Virus record (IMG/VR): IMGVR_UViG_3300043425_001539
Location: 174,476 to 238,475 of that record
DNA: 64,000 bases
Strand: one strand, 5' to 3'
Source: a virus
The notes under the pieces were generated by a model, which had not been told where the DNA came from, made no database searches, and saw only the letters and a list, made by a program, of their open reading frames with translations. Below, one piece after another: positions 16,702 through 24,687 of the stretch; positions within the stretch are counted from its first letter, which is position 1; each line of letters starts with the position of its first letter. The position numbers were made by a program, and so were the translations under genes.

Positions 16702-17346
16702 TTATTTTCTTAATATTACACGTATAACTACTGGGTTTCTATCCCCGAAAGGTGATAAATTGTTGGATTGTATTACATATTCTGGAACAAAACCTATTTC
16801 TTTAACTCTTCTTAAAAAATCTTCCAAAATATTAAATCTACGGTAATGTCCGTCAAATATCCACTCATTTTTACTTATCATTTGTCCTTGTCCACAAAGT
16901 TCATCATAATTTGATCTTGTCTCAACAAAAAATAACCCTCCATCCTCAATTAAATCGTATATGGATTTAATTGTCCTATATTCACTTACATCATCCACAC
17001 TATGTAAAGAAAATCTTGAATATGCAACATCAAATGTTTCTTTTATTTCAAGACGAGTAAAATCCGCAACAAAGTAATTAACCCGAGTATTTTTTTCTTT
17101 TAATTTATTAATTGAAACTTCTGAAAGATCACACGCGTAAACTTCATTTTTTAAAGCTAAATGTTCAGCGTCTCTGCCATTACCGCATCCAATTTCAAGA
17201 ATTTTGTATTTCTTGTCCTTATTTTCAGAATTTAATATTTGTTGTGTAAAAAGAGCAAAGTTTGATGGATTGGATATTTCAGGAGCGTTTTGCTTTTTTT
17301 CATAATATTCATTCCAATATTTATTATCTTTAATATGTGCTATCAT
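16702..17346 (-). CDS. Class I SAM-dependent methyltransferase
   Basis: 214 residues. ILEIGCGNGRDAEHL (about residues 49-63) is the SAM-binding motif I, followed by the acidic strand VYACDLSEVSI and the motif IV-like FDVAYSRFSLHS. It resembles TehB/UbiE-type small-molecule methyltransferases rather than DNA methylases (no DPPY/NPPY catalytic motif). Its start overlaps the LicD-like gene by 4 bp, so the two are coupled and may modify the same substrate, for example a surface sugar. Substrate unknown. Confidence 0.85.
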   Translation of the reverse strand: MIAHIKDNKYWNEYYEKKQNAPEISNPSNFALFTQQILNSENKDKKYKILEIGCGNGRDAEHLALKNEVYACDLSEVSINKLKEKNTRVNYFVADFTRLEIKETFDVAYSRFSLHSVDDVSEYRTIKSIYDLIEDGGLFFVETRSNYDELCGQGQMISKNEWIFDGHYRRFNILEDFLRRVKEIGFVPEYVIQSNNLSPFGDRNPVVIRVILRK

Positions 17347-18065
17347 TTTCTTATTTCCTTTTCTTTGTTTTTAAAATTATAATAATAATGCCCGTCCAAA
17401 TCTAGCAAACACCAGGGTTTATTTTTTCGATAGTCAAATGTAGGATCAGGAACATTCCACTCTTTTCCGTATAACTGTTCCAAATAACTTTCTACATCAG
17501 AAGGTATTTTAAATTTAACACCTTTGAATTGCATGGTATCAAGTTTTTGTATATACTTACTCTTTGTTCTGATGTACTGTTCGCGCCCGCCATATTTAAA
17601 CATATGATAATCTTCATGCGGAAAATATAAAAATATGTCACATGAAATTTCAATATCTTTAAATTTAACAACTTTATTGTTTTTCTTTAATACAAATTTA
17701 AGATTTCTTGATTTAACAAATTCATCATTTTCCAAATGATTTAATATATCTTCAGTATCATAAAACATTCTGTTTGGTACCGATAGTCTATCTTGTAAAT
17801 CTTGTATCAATTTAGGTGTTATGTCTTCAGCTAAAATACCAACATCACAATCACTGTCGCCGTCAATAAGAGCTTTATCTCGGTAAATACCAAGAAGAGT
17901 TCCACAATCAACCCAAAACTTGGCATTGTGTTTGTTAAAGATGGCAATTAAATCTTGTAAATTTTGAAATTGTAAATCCTTTAATTTTTGATAATCATCT
18001 TTGGACCAGCTATCTTTGCTGATATTTGCCTCGTTTAACCAATCTGTGTAATTTTTAATATTCAT
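17343..18065 (-). CDS. LicD/fukutin-like nucleotidyltransferase-fold protein with capsid-targeting-like N-terminus
   Basis: 240 residues. FWVDCGTLLGIYRDKALI (residues ~50-67) and GDSDCDVGILAED (69-81) are the signature of the LicD family, which transfers phosphocholine or related phospho-groups to glycans. The N-terminus MNIKNYTDWLNEANISK resembles the internal-protein leader (cut after WLNE). A GATATATA box lies 26 nt upstream. It is coupled to the downstream methyltransferase. Confidence 0.75.
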   Translation of the reverse strand: MNIKNYTDWLNEANISKDSWSKDDYQKLKDLQFQNLQDLIAIFNKHNAKFWVDCGTLLGIYRDKALIDGDSDCDVGILAEDITPKLIQDLQDRLSVPNRMFYDTEDILNHLENDEFVKSRNLKFVLKKNNKVVKFKDIEISCDIFLYFPHEDYHMFKYGGREQYIRTKSKYIQKLDTMQFKGVKFKIPSDVESYLEQLYGKEWNVPDPTFDYRKNKPWCLLDLDGHYYYNFKNKEKEIRK

Positions 18066-18090
18066 TTCATACTTAAATATTTGGGTAAAG

Positions 18091-18098
18091 TATATATC
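18091..18098 (-). promoter_or_regulatory. Candidate late promoter box (GATATATA)
   Basis: GATATATA on the minus strand 26 nt upstream of the LicD-like gene start (18065), directly downstream of the terminator at 18140-18170. Confidence 0.5.
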
Positions 18099-18139
18099 AT
18101 TGCAGAAAAGAACGTTTCTAAGTACTTAGAAAAACTTAC

Positions 18140-18170
18140 AAAAAAAGAGACGCCGTATAAGGCATCTCTT
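18140..18170 (-). terminator. Rho-independent terminator
   Basis: The stem AAGAGATGCC/GGCGTCTCTT with one mismatch and a 6-nt loop is followed by a T run on the minus strand; it lies 25 bp after the stop of the 18195-18509 gene. Confidence 0.85.
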
Positions 18171-18194
18171 AAGATTTATTATTCACTATCTATT

Positions 18195-18509
18195 TTACAA
18201 AGAAGTTGACACAACAGACTTCCTATCAGGCATTTGAAGGCTATCCTCGTTTGAATTTGAAAATGATACTTGTTTCAATCCATCCTCTGTGCTAAAATCC
18301 GCAATTTTTTTACCAGCGCTATTTTTAACAATCCCTGACATCATTTTTCCGTCAAAATAGCTAACTTCAATATTTTTCCCATTCTTAAGATAGCTTACAG
18401 TTGTTTTAAGCTTTTCCAATGCGCTTTGAATTTTTTGTACCAATACTGATTCTTGCATATTAGATTCATTTAAAAAGGATTCAAACGTTTGAATGTGCTT
18501 GTTTTTCAT
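18195..18509 (-). CDS. Putative internal protein with capsid-targeting-like N-terminus
   Basis: 104 residues, starting MKNKHIQTFESFLNESNM. After the leader there is a helix (VLVQKIQSALEKLKTTVSYL) and a beta-rich C-terminal half (KNIEVSYFDGKMMSGIVKNS). No recognised domain. An AATATATA box at 18550-18557 lies 41 nt upstream. Confidence 0.75.
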   Translation of the reverse strand: MKNKHIQTFESFLNESNMQESVLVQKIQSALEKLKTTVSYLKNGKNIEVSYFDGKMMSGIVKNSAGKKIADFSTEDGLKQVSFSNSNEDSLQMPDRKSVVSTSL

Positions 18510-18567
18510 AATTTATTTATTTATTTTTTTGTAAAAAAATTTCTTTTGTTATATATTCATTTTTAAA

Positions 18568-19098
18568 TTACTTTTTAATCCACTCAGGAGCTTTTCGATC
18601 TGTTGGATTTTTAAAATCCATGCCTAATGCTTCAAAAATGGATTCCTCGGTAGATCCTGCAACCTTGACATCTGTCTCACGTTGATATAAACCATATTCA
18701 TTTAGTTTAAATCCTTTTGTTTTTGCCACTTTTCTAATATGAATATTATACATGGCGGGTCCTGTACTTTGATATAAACAAGCACCGTATGATTCAGGTG
18801 TGGTGATAAAAATATTCACTGGGCGTCCTAAATACATTCCAAATAATTTTTTCATTCCGCCATATTCAAACTCAATCGTTTCTTTAATTTTGGCAATAAA
18901 TTCATGGACCGGTGTTTTTGGTATGATTACAATATCTATATCACCTACCATATCTTTGCCTTGACGAAGGGATCCAGCAATATCGTATTTTTCGCAAAAT
19001 TCATCAATGCGACAGCAAAGTTCATTTGCGATAAGTAGTGCTTCATGTGAAGAAGTTTTTTCAAAATTAGCTTTTGCCGTAGATTTAGTTTTGCTCAT
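18568..19098 (-). CDS. DNA polymerase X-like nucleotidyltransferase with altered catalytic residue
   Basis: 176 residues from the ATG at 19098; the frame extends further upstream only through promoter DNA. AGSLRQGKDMVGDIDIVI (residues 41-58) gives the GS motif and Asp53/Asp55. STGPAMYNIHIRKVAKTKGF and KLNEYGLY (131-138) plus EESIFEALGM correspond to the palm end and thumb of family X polymerases. The third metal-binding Asp expected in the VDxF strand is Asn95 here (RPVNIF), so polymerase activity is doubtful. Expressed from its own promoter cassette. Confidence 0.8.
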   Translation of the reverse strand: MSKTKSTAKANFEKTSSHEALLIANELCCRIDEFCEKYDIAGSLRQGKDMVGDIDIVIIPKTPVHEFIAKIKETIEFEYGGMKKLFGMYLGRPVNIFITTPESYGACLYQSTGPAMYNIHIRKVAKTKGFKLNEYGLYQRETDVKVAGSTEESIFEALGMDFKNPTDRKAPEWIKK

Positions 19099-19099
19099 A

Positions 19100-19195
19100 A
19101 TAGTTGTTTTTAATTTATATACAAATATACAACTATTTGTTGAATAAAAAAAATTTTTGGGCAACTTTTTTTCTCAAAAAAGTGTTAAAATTTTT
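19100..19195 (-). promoter_or_regulatory. Promoter cassette copy (-7 box 19122-19129)
   Basis: Minus-strand TATATTTG at 19122-19129 is the Bacteroidota -7 consensus; the conserved AAAAGTTGCCCAAAAATTT block lies upstream. It drives the PolX-like gene with a leader of about 20 nt. The -33 position is A/T-rich without a perfect TTTG. Confidence 0.75.
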
Positions 19196-19825
19196 CTAAT
19201 ATTGAATAAATCTTTTTATAGGAGCGTTATACCCTTGAATACCTAATTTGTCAACACCATGAACATATTTAACATTTAACCACTGCCGCATAACAATTTC
19301 AATACTATCTATCTTTTTGTTTGACATATGAAGCAATGATTTTTGCAAAGTTTCAACCCAAATATTTTTTAGGTTTCCTGGAAAAGAATAAAGAGTTGTT
19401 TCATATCCCCATTGTATATGATCATAAAAAGTAAATTTTTCCAGTGAAAAGTTATTAACATCAAAATTATCAGTTAAAGTGTATCTTCCTGACATTTTAA
19501 AAACAAGATCATATTCTTCAAGGGCTACGGCATTTGCCGTGTATATCATCATTACACACTCACCAGGTGATTTAGGCATACTATAAATTAATTTCTTTGC
19601 CTCAAAATCTTTTGCTGGCCTAATTAATTCATCATAATCAAAATTAAGTTCAGATATATCGGTTTCAGATCCTTCAACAAAAAATATTTTAGCCGAAGGA
19701 CATTTACTTCTAATTGATTTAAGCGTTTTATGCGTTTGTTCAATTCTTTCTTTAACACTGTATGCACTTGCTGAACCTCCTTGATAGGGTGTTATAAAAG
19801 ATCCTACAATAAAAGCTATTTTCAT
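19196..19825 (-). CDS. Putative glycosyltransferase-like protein
   Basis: 209 residues. It starts with a Rossmann-like strand (MKIAFIVGSFITPYQGG), then KIFFVEGSETDISELNFDY and YDLVFKMSGRYTLTDNFDV. The last phrase recalls glycan-processing enzymes in phage and lipopolysaccharide clusters where a nucleotide-sugar site follows a short acidic strand. No DxD motif is clear. It overlaps the helicase gene by 4 bp. Confidence 0.5.
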   Translation of the reverse strand: MKIAFIVGSFITPYQGGSASAYSVKERIEQTHKTLKSIRSKCPSAKIFFVEGSETDISELNFDYDELIRPAKDFEAKKLIYSMPKSPGECVMMIYTANAVALEEYDLVFKMSGRYTLTDNFDVNNFSLEKFTFYDHIQWGYETTLYSFPGNLKNIWVETLQKSLLHMSNKKIDSIEIVMRQWLNVKYVHGVDKLGIQGYNAPIKRFIQY

Positions 19826-21573
19826 ACTTTAATTATTCTATTTAAAAATTCTTCGGGAAATACACCTGTTTCTTTCATTATGTCTTCTAAACATGAATCC
19901 AAAAAATAAGTAACAGCCCAATCATTTTCGTTACGTATGCTTCGTCCAATTCCTTGCAAAATGTTAACTGATGTTTTCCAATTATACCATGAAGGATAAT
20001 GTTTTATTTTTTCTTTAACAAAGTTACTTGCAAGACTGGGATACGGTACCTTCAAGAAAATTTGCAATCTGCTAAAATCATCTTTAAGATCAAGACCTTC
20101 AAGTAATGAAGGTCCCATAACAATTTTATTTGATGTGTCATCGGCTAGACTACTTATTGCATTAATTTTTCCACCTGTGCCTTTATAAATTATAATTCTG
20201 TCTGTGTATTTTTTGTCCAGGTGATAGATAACCTTTTCAGTCAAAGAATATGAACCGCTATGAATAATTCCTGACATATTAGGATGTCTATCCAAAATTT
20301 TACCAATAAGATCGGCTAAATATGGTGCTTTGGCATCAACATTGTTATAACTTAAACGATTATTCTTAAGTAAATAAATAGGAGATTTTTCATAGTTAAA
20401 AGAATTCTTAAGCCTGTTATATCTTGCATTTTTGCCACCAATTGAATTTAAGAAAAAATCTGCTTTACCAAATGTTGCTGACATTAAAACTTTAAACCCA
20501 AATTTTTTGCTGAAATATCTATCAACCATAGATCCTTCGTCTACATAATTAAAAATTATTTCAGGTGTTCCTTTTAGTACAGGTATAACAGTTTTTACCA
20601 TTTTATCAACGCTTCCGTTTTCAAGAATTTTTAGGTAATCTTCTATCTTACAGCATATGTCAGCAATAAAATCAATTTGCTTAAGAGCTGACTTCCATTC
20701 GGGTGGCATTTTTTGCCATTCTTTAAATTTTTTACCCGCATCTTCAGAAACAATCCTATCTTTAAATCTTTGTTTAACAAGATATGAATATAATTTTTGT
20801 AAATGTGTTTTTAAGATTTTTTTGTCGGTTTCTTCCTCAATTAAAAATAGAAGAGACATTATGTTTGATGACAAAACTTCTCCGCCATATTTATTTCTTT
20901 TTTGGAAATTTTCTAAATTTTTAATTGCTGTCACAAATTCATGGTTTATTCTTGGCGAAAAGTGATCCTGCACAATATCAATAAGTCGATGTCCTTCGTC
21001 GCAAAACACAAAGTCTCTTGCAGGAAAAGGAACACCATATCCGTTTTTTTGTTGCTGTTCTTCAACATAATTGCGCTGAATTAAAGCATACGAATAATTT
21101 AATAAAGAAACTGGCGCTTCTATTGCTTTTTTGCGGTTAACAAGATATCCACAGCTTGACCAGCAAGGCAAAGATTCAGCATCTTCATAAGACATTTTTT
21201 GTAAACGGCATTCACCCATTGTAAACGGCATAGAATTTACCGAACATGTATATGTATCAGATCCTTTGATATTTCCCCAATTAAGTTTATATCTTTTAAA
21301 ATCTTTTACATACTGATCCTGTAAAGCAATTTCACTTGTAAGAATATATCCTCGTAAATTAATTGATTCAAAAAAAGCTGAACATATCATAGCAATATGA
21401 CTCTTTCCTGAACCTGTTGGCGCTTCACATATGTATGTAGTAATATCAGTGTTAAAATAAGTATCAATAATATCGACGACAGCTTCAAGCTGTCCTTTTC
21501 TAAACTTATAATCTTCACCAAACTTTTTATGTGTTATCTCAATGACACTTTTCTCAATTTCAGTACGATTCAT
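19822..21573 (-). CDS. DinG/XPD-type superfamily 2 DNA helicase
   Basis: 583 residues. Walker A APTGSGKSH (51-59), DEGH box (192-195) and the motif VI region GIGRSIRNENDWAVTYFLDS near the C-terminus define the Rad3/XPD/DinG family. Four cysteines (110, 122, 137, 141) between motifs I and II fit the iron-sulfur cluster of this family. Likely a 5'-3' DNA helicase for replication, recombination or defence evasion. Transcribed with the downstream glycosyltransferase-like gene (4-bp overlap). Confidence 0.92.
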   Translation of the reverse strand: MNRTEIEKSVIEITHKKFGEDYKFRKGQLEAVVDIIDTYFNTDITTYICEAPTGSGKSHIAMICSAFFESINLRGYILTSEIALQDQYVKDFKRYKLNWGNIKGSDTYTCSVNSMPFTMGECRLQKMSYEDAESLPCWSSCGYLVNRKKAIEAPVSLLNYSYALIQRNYVEEQQQKNGYGVPFPARDFVFCDEGHRLIDIVQDHFSPRINHEFVTAIKNLENFQKRNKYGGEVLSSNIMSLLFLIEEETDKKILKTHLQKLYSYLVKQRFKDRIVSEDAGKKFKEWQKMPPEWKSALKQIDFIADICCKIEDYLKILENGSVDKMVKTVIPVLKGTPEIIFNYVDEGSMVDRYFSKKFGFKVLMSATFGKADFFLNSIGGKNARYNRLKNSFNYEKSPIYLLKNNRLSYNNVDAKAPYLADLIGKILDRHPNMSGIIHSGSYSLTEKVIYHLDKKYTDRIIIYKGTGGKINAISSLADDTSNKIVMGPSLLEGLDLKDDFSRLQIFLKVPYPSLASNFVKEKIKHYPSWYNWKTSVNILQGIGRSIRNENDWAVTYFLDSCLEDIMKETGVFPEEFLNRIIKV

Positions 21574-21591
21574 AGTTATTGTGTTGATTAA

Positions 21592-22128
21592 TTACCACCA
21601 ATGTGGAGTGCGCCCTTCGGGCCATTTAGCAAAATTATGTTTGTATAGTTTATAATATTTTCGATATGCTTTGACGGCATCTTGATCTTTGCAATCTTCA
21701 GGCATTGCCTGTGCAAAAGGAGTTAAACCTAATTGTGGTAAATCAGGTATGTTTTTTGCGTACCATTCATTAATCTTTTCACACGCATGTTTTTTGCCAT
21801 ACCTCCTTGTGTATTCTTTACTCATTTCGCTGGTTAATTCAGTCAACCAATTATAGTTATCAAGAGATCTTGCAGCCCATTGAGTACAAGGATGATTGCG
21901 ATATCCTATACCATAAGGGTGTGGGTTTCCTTCTAGTGTTCTTGGAAACCCTTGAAAAGTTTTATTTACAAAATTTGCTGTAATATCGGACTTACGATTA
22001 ATGCCGCGTGCCGTATATGCTATTGATCCTAAAATTTGACAATGTTCAACCAACATCTTGACGAGGTGCTTGTTGCAGTGATATTGGGCGCAAAGCGCAG
22101 GATCGGTATCAAGAATAAATATGTTCAT
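21592..22128 (-). CDS. Conserved phage protein (family sometimes labelled pyrimidine dimer glycosylase)
   Basis: 178 residues with a recognisable phage-wide pattern: FILDTDPALCAQYHCNKHLV, NHPCTQWAARSLDNYNWL, EYTRRYGKKHACEK, TPFAQAMPEDCK and AYRKYYKLYKHNFAKWPEG. Conserved His, Cys and Trp residues suggest an enzyme. I recall homologs in many tailed phages with inconsistent annotation, so I do not assign a reaction. Confidence 0.65.
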   Translation of the reverse strand: MNIFILDTDPALCAQYHCNKHLVKMLVEHCQILGSIAYTARGINRKSDITANFVNKTFQGFPRTLEGNPHPYGIGYRNHPCTQWAARSLDNYNWLTELTSEMSKEYTRRYGKKHACEKINEWYAKNIPDLPQLGLTPFAQAMPEDCKDQDAVKAYRKYYKLYKHNFAKWPEGRTPHWW

Positions 22129-22164
22129 AAGAATAAATTATGACTGTTTAAATTATATTCTTAT

Positions 22165-22341
22165 TTAAAATAAAGTTTTGTCTTTTTTGGAATTTTCTAA
22201 ATATAATTCATATTCTTGATAACTCATCCAAGCAGTTTCTCCAGTTGGAGCAATAACCAAATATCCGTTTTCATATTCATCTATGACCGTTAATTCCCAA
22301 ACTTCACAAAAATGATTATTTTCACAATTAATATTTTCCAT
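22165..22341 (-). CDS. Small hypothetical acidic protein
   Basis: 58 residues (MENINCENNHFCEVWELTVI...), acidic and aromatic, with a YENGYLVIAPTGETAWMSYQ segment that looks like a beta hairpin. It fills the gap between the 22344 and 22128 genes, 2 bp from the former. Function unknown. Confidence 0.65.
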   Translation of the reverse strand: MENINCENNHFCEVWELTVIDEYENGYLVIAPTGETAWMSYQEYELYLENSKKDKTLF

Positions 22342-22343
22342 AA

Positions 22344-22895
22344 TTAATCCGCTTCTACTTTTGAACCGTCTGGTCTGCTATAAACAATTTTTTCCGTTGC
22401 GGGCTTGATATTTTTAAAATTTTCGAATTTTTTGATATATTTCTCACCCATCCCTTTTTTAAGATAAGCTATCGTTACATGTGGATGATATTCGTCAAAA
22501 TAATTTGTATTTGGAAATTTTGCCAACTTTTGATTTATTTCATCAAGCAACGTTCCTTTGACATCAAATTTAAGTACATCATAATTATCATTATTAAATG
22601 TGGAGATCTTTGTTAATGTTATATCATCACCCAATGCTTCTTTACTAATATTAAGAATTTTAGTTATTTCAGCTGATGATAACTCTTTGTGCTTATCACC
22701 GTCGTGAATCCCATATAGTAGTGTAATATGAGGTTCATTTTCTAAACCGTTTTCATCTAAATCAGCAGCATCAATTTGTGCTTGTATTTCTTTAATCTCA
22801 GGAAGATTTAAAAATAACATTGAGCACCCATATTCATATTTTTCAAATAGAGCAATAAATTCTTCAAATAGCTTAATAAATTTTTTCTGTTGCAT
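22344..22895 (-). CDS. 2H phosphoesterase with leader-like N-terminus
   Basis: 183 residues from the ATG at 22895, which lies just after the preceding stop. Two HxT motifs, EPHITLLYG (His56, Thr58) and YHPHVTIAY (His139, Thr141), define the 2H superfamily (LigT/cyclic phosphodiesterase). Members cleave 2',3'-cyclic phosphates or cyclic oligonucleotides; phage Acb1 anti-CBASS enzymes belong to the same superfamily. The start MQQKKFIKLFEEFIALFEKY matches the leader pattern of its two upstream neighbours, though without a clear cleavage Glu. Confidence 0.82.
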   Translation of the reverse strand: MQQKKFIKLFEEFIALFEKYEYGCSMLFLNLPEIKEIQAQIDAADLDENGLENEPHITLLYGIHDGDKHKELSSAEITKILNISKEALGDDITLTKISTFNNDNYDVLKFDVKGTLLDEINQKLAKFPNTNYFDEYHPHVTIAYLKKGMGEKYIKKFENFKNIKPATEKIVYSRPDGSKVEAD

Positions 22896-22896
22896 A

Positions 22897-23241
22897 CTAA
22901 ATAATTTTTTGTAAATGTTGTGGATGACATCTATATTCAATTGCATCAGTTCCTATACGCATATCAGAGTTTTCAATCTTCCAACGAATAGTTACGTCTT
23001 CAAATGCAACAATTGATCCTACTTGTCCATATGAACCTGAGTAAGGATCAACACACCTTACTTTATCTCCGATAGAAAAATTAGCCATTGACTGTGAATC
23101 ATCTAAATATTCATCATAACTATTATTAACAACGTTATGTCCTATGCTACCTACCTGTGCGTTTGGTTTTGCCCAAGCTGGCAAAACACCATTTCCTTGT
23201 ATTTGTTCAAACTCTTCAAAAAGTTTTATGTGTTGTTTCAT
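22897..23241 (-). CDS. Putative internal protein with SH3/KOW-like C-terminal domain
   Basis: 114 residues starting MKQHIKLFEEFEQIQGNG. The C-terminal ~60 residues (FSIGDKVRCVDPYSGSYGQV, GSIVAFEDVTIRWKIE) look like a small beta-barrel of the KOW/SH3 type, often a nucleic-acid or protein binding fold. It is followed by the 2H phosphoesterase gene 1 bp downstream, so the two may work together. Confidence 0.65.
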   Translation of the reverse strand: MKQHIKLFEEFEQIQGNGVLPAWAKPNAQVGSIGHNVVNNSYDEYLDDSQSMANFSIGDKVRCVDPYSGSYGQVGSIVAFEDVTIRWKIENSDMRIGTDAIEYRCHPQHLQKII

Positions 23242-23256
23242 TGGTATGTATTTATT

Positions 23257-23727
23257 TTATATCAATTTATTATTTGTATACGAATAGTCTAAATCATCTA
23301 TCTCATCTTTTAACTTTGCTATCTGATTTACTTTACTCGTATCTCCGTTTTCTTGATATTTAATTTGCAATGCCATTAAATCATTAAAGGCATTATGTAT
23401 TTTTACTCTATCTTTTGAGTTAACCGCAGCAATTATTTTATCACCCAATTTTTTGTCTATTTCTGGATGGTCATCAAGAATTTCTTCAATTGATGCTTTT
23501 CTCTTAGAAACTTTTTTATCAATTTTTTCTTCCTCCTCTTCCTTTTTCTTTTTTATTGCCTTCTTTTCCTTTTTAAAAGGATCTTCTTCATCGGATTTTG
23601 ATTTATCCTTTTTATCTGAATCATCAGATTTATCTTTGTTATCAGATTTTTCTTTATCTTTATTTAAAAAAGCCAACGGATCTTCTTCTGTAATAAAATC
23701 TTCAAACAATTTAATGTATTGTTTCAT
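23257..23727 (-). CDS. Charged putative internal protein with capsid-targeting-like N-terminus
   Basis: 156 residues starting MKQYIKLFEDFITEEDP. Residues ~20-75 are a run of Asp, Lys, Ser and Glu (KDKEKSDNKDKSDDSDKKDK), likely disordered. The rest is helical (RKASIEEILDDHPEIDKKLG...). Highly charged composition is typical of T4 internal and core proteins that contact packaged DNA. Confidence 0.65.
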   Translation of the reverse strand: MKQYIKLFEDFITEEDPLAFLNKDKEKSDNKDKSDDSDKKDKSKSDEEDPFKKEKKAIKKKKEEEEEKIDKKVSKRKASIEEILDDHPEIDKKLGDKIIAAVNSKDRVKIHNAFNDLMALQIKYQENGDTSKVNQIAKLKDEIDDLDYSYTNNKLI

Positions 23728-23739
23728 AGTTTATATATC

Positions 23740-24345
23740 TTATATTATATCGGTTGACTCAATTAACGTATAAGAAAAACTGTTGCCGTGAATCTTTGCA
23801 GCTTTTTTGCATATTCTCATAAATTCATCAAAATCTTTAACGCGTTTAAACACTTGGCATCCTTCTGACCAATTTTCAACCCACGTTGAATCTTGACCCG
23901 CTTTATGAATGTTTATGCCAAACATTCCCGTATCAGTAACCTGTTCAGAAAAATTCATGTTACGGTCAGCGTCTCGATAAACTGTCACATTGCCGTTTCT
24001 TTGACATAAAGCATCGTATTTGCCTTGATGTTTATCTATTCGCCAGACTCCTAAATATTGATTGGGAACCAATCGAGCAACTCCTCTACGATTTGAAAAC
24101 TCAATTACTCCTTTTTTTCCTGGGTCAGTAGTTGCATTCCAGCAGAAAAATTTCCAAACACCCAATTCATCTTTATAACTAATAGTTAAATAATCATCAA
24201 ATACATTTGTTACTTTGTCAGCAATTAAAGGAGCATTGTTTCTTACACCAACAATATTTACATTGTAAGATTCGTTGGCATCATCATTAAACCATCTGTA
24301 ACCTTTTTTGGTAACCGCCGCCTTGATTTGATTGAGTGTGTACAT
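23740..24345 (-). CDS. Possible L,D-transpeptidase/peptidoglycan-acting protein
   Basis: 201 residues. GMFGINIHKAG followed 14 residues later by WSEGCQVF gives a His...SxGCQ arrangement like the HG...SxGC(I/V) active site of YkuD-fold enzymes. QYLGVWRIDKHQGKYDALCQ precedes it. It could be a cell-wall hydrolase used in lysis or entry. No signal peptide is present. Confidence 0.5.
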   Translation of the reverse strand: MYTLNQIKAAVTKKGYRWFNDDANESYNVNIVGVRNNAPLIADKVTNVFDDYLTISYKDELGVWKFFCWNATTDPGKKGVIEFSNRRGVARLVPNQYLGVWRIDKHQGKYDALCQRNGNVTVYRDADRNMNFSEQVTDTGMFGINIHKAGQDSTWVENWSEGCQVFKRVKDFDEFMRICKKAAKIHGNSFSYTLIESTDII

Positions 24346-24360
24346 AATTCAAATATTTTT

Positions 24361-24639
24361 TTACTTAATATCAATCTTGATATTATTAAATTGAATACTC
24401 TGTAAACCTGAATATTCTTTCTTTAATTTTGTAATATTTGCCTGATCTTGCAAAAGACCAACAATTAAGGATGTATCAATACTTTTTAATGTTCCATCCG
24501 AAGAAATGGTTAAAACGCCATTTTTATATGATACATCCTTAATTATATTTGAATTTGATAATATTCCTCCAATTAATTTCTCAAACTTTTCCCCACTTTC
24601 CGATTGTGATTCATTAAGAAATTCCAAAAATGATAACAT
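24361..24639 (-). CDS. Putative internal protein with shortened capsid-targeting-like N-terminus
   Basis: 92 residues starting MLSFLEFLNESQSESGEK, a truncated version of the leader with an intact FLNE site. The remainder is beta-rich (YKNGVLTISSDGTLKSIDTS) and ends NNIKIDIK. No domain recognised. Confidence 0.7.
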   Translation of the reverse strand: MLSFLEFLNESQSESGEKFEKLIGGILSNSNIIKDVSYKNGVLTISSDGTLKSIDTSLIVGLLQDQANITKLKKEYSGLQSIQFNNIKIDIK

Positions 24640-24687
24640 TGTATAGATTTGTTTTATTTATTTATCCTTACACAATGTTTCATATTA

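Noticed and set aside
18568-19164. Longer start for the PolX-like gene and similar N-terminal extensions at 34502, 42275, 51966 and 35065
   Set aside because: The added residues (KxFCIFVYKLK-type) are the promoter cassette read through. They recur because the DNA repeats, not because the proteins share an N-terminus.
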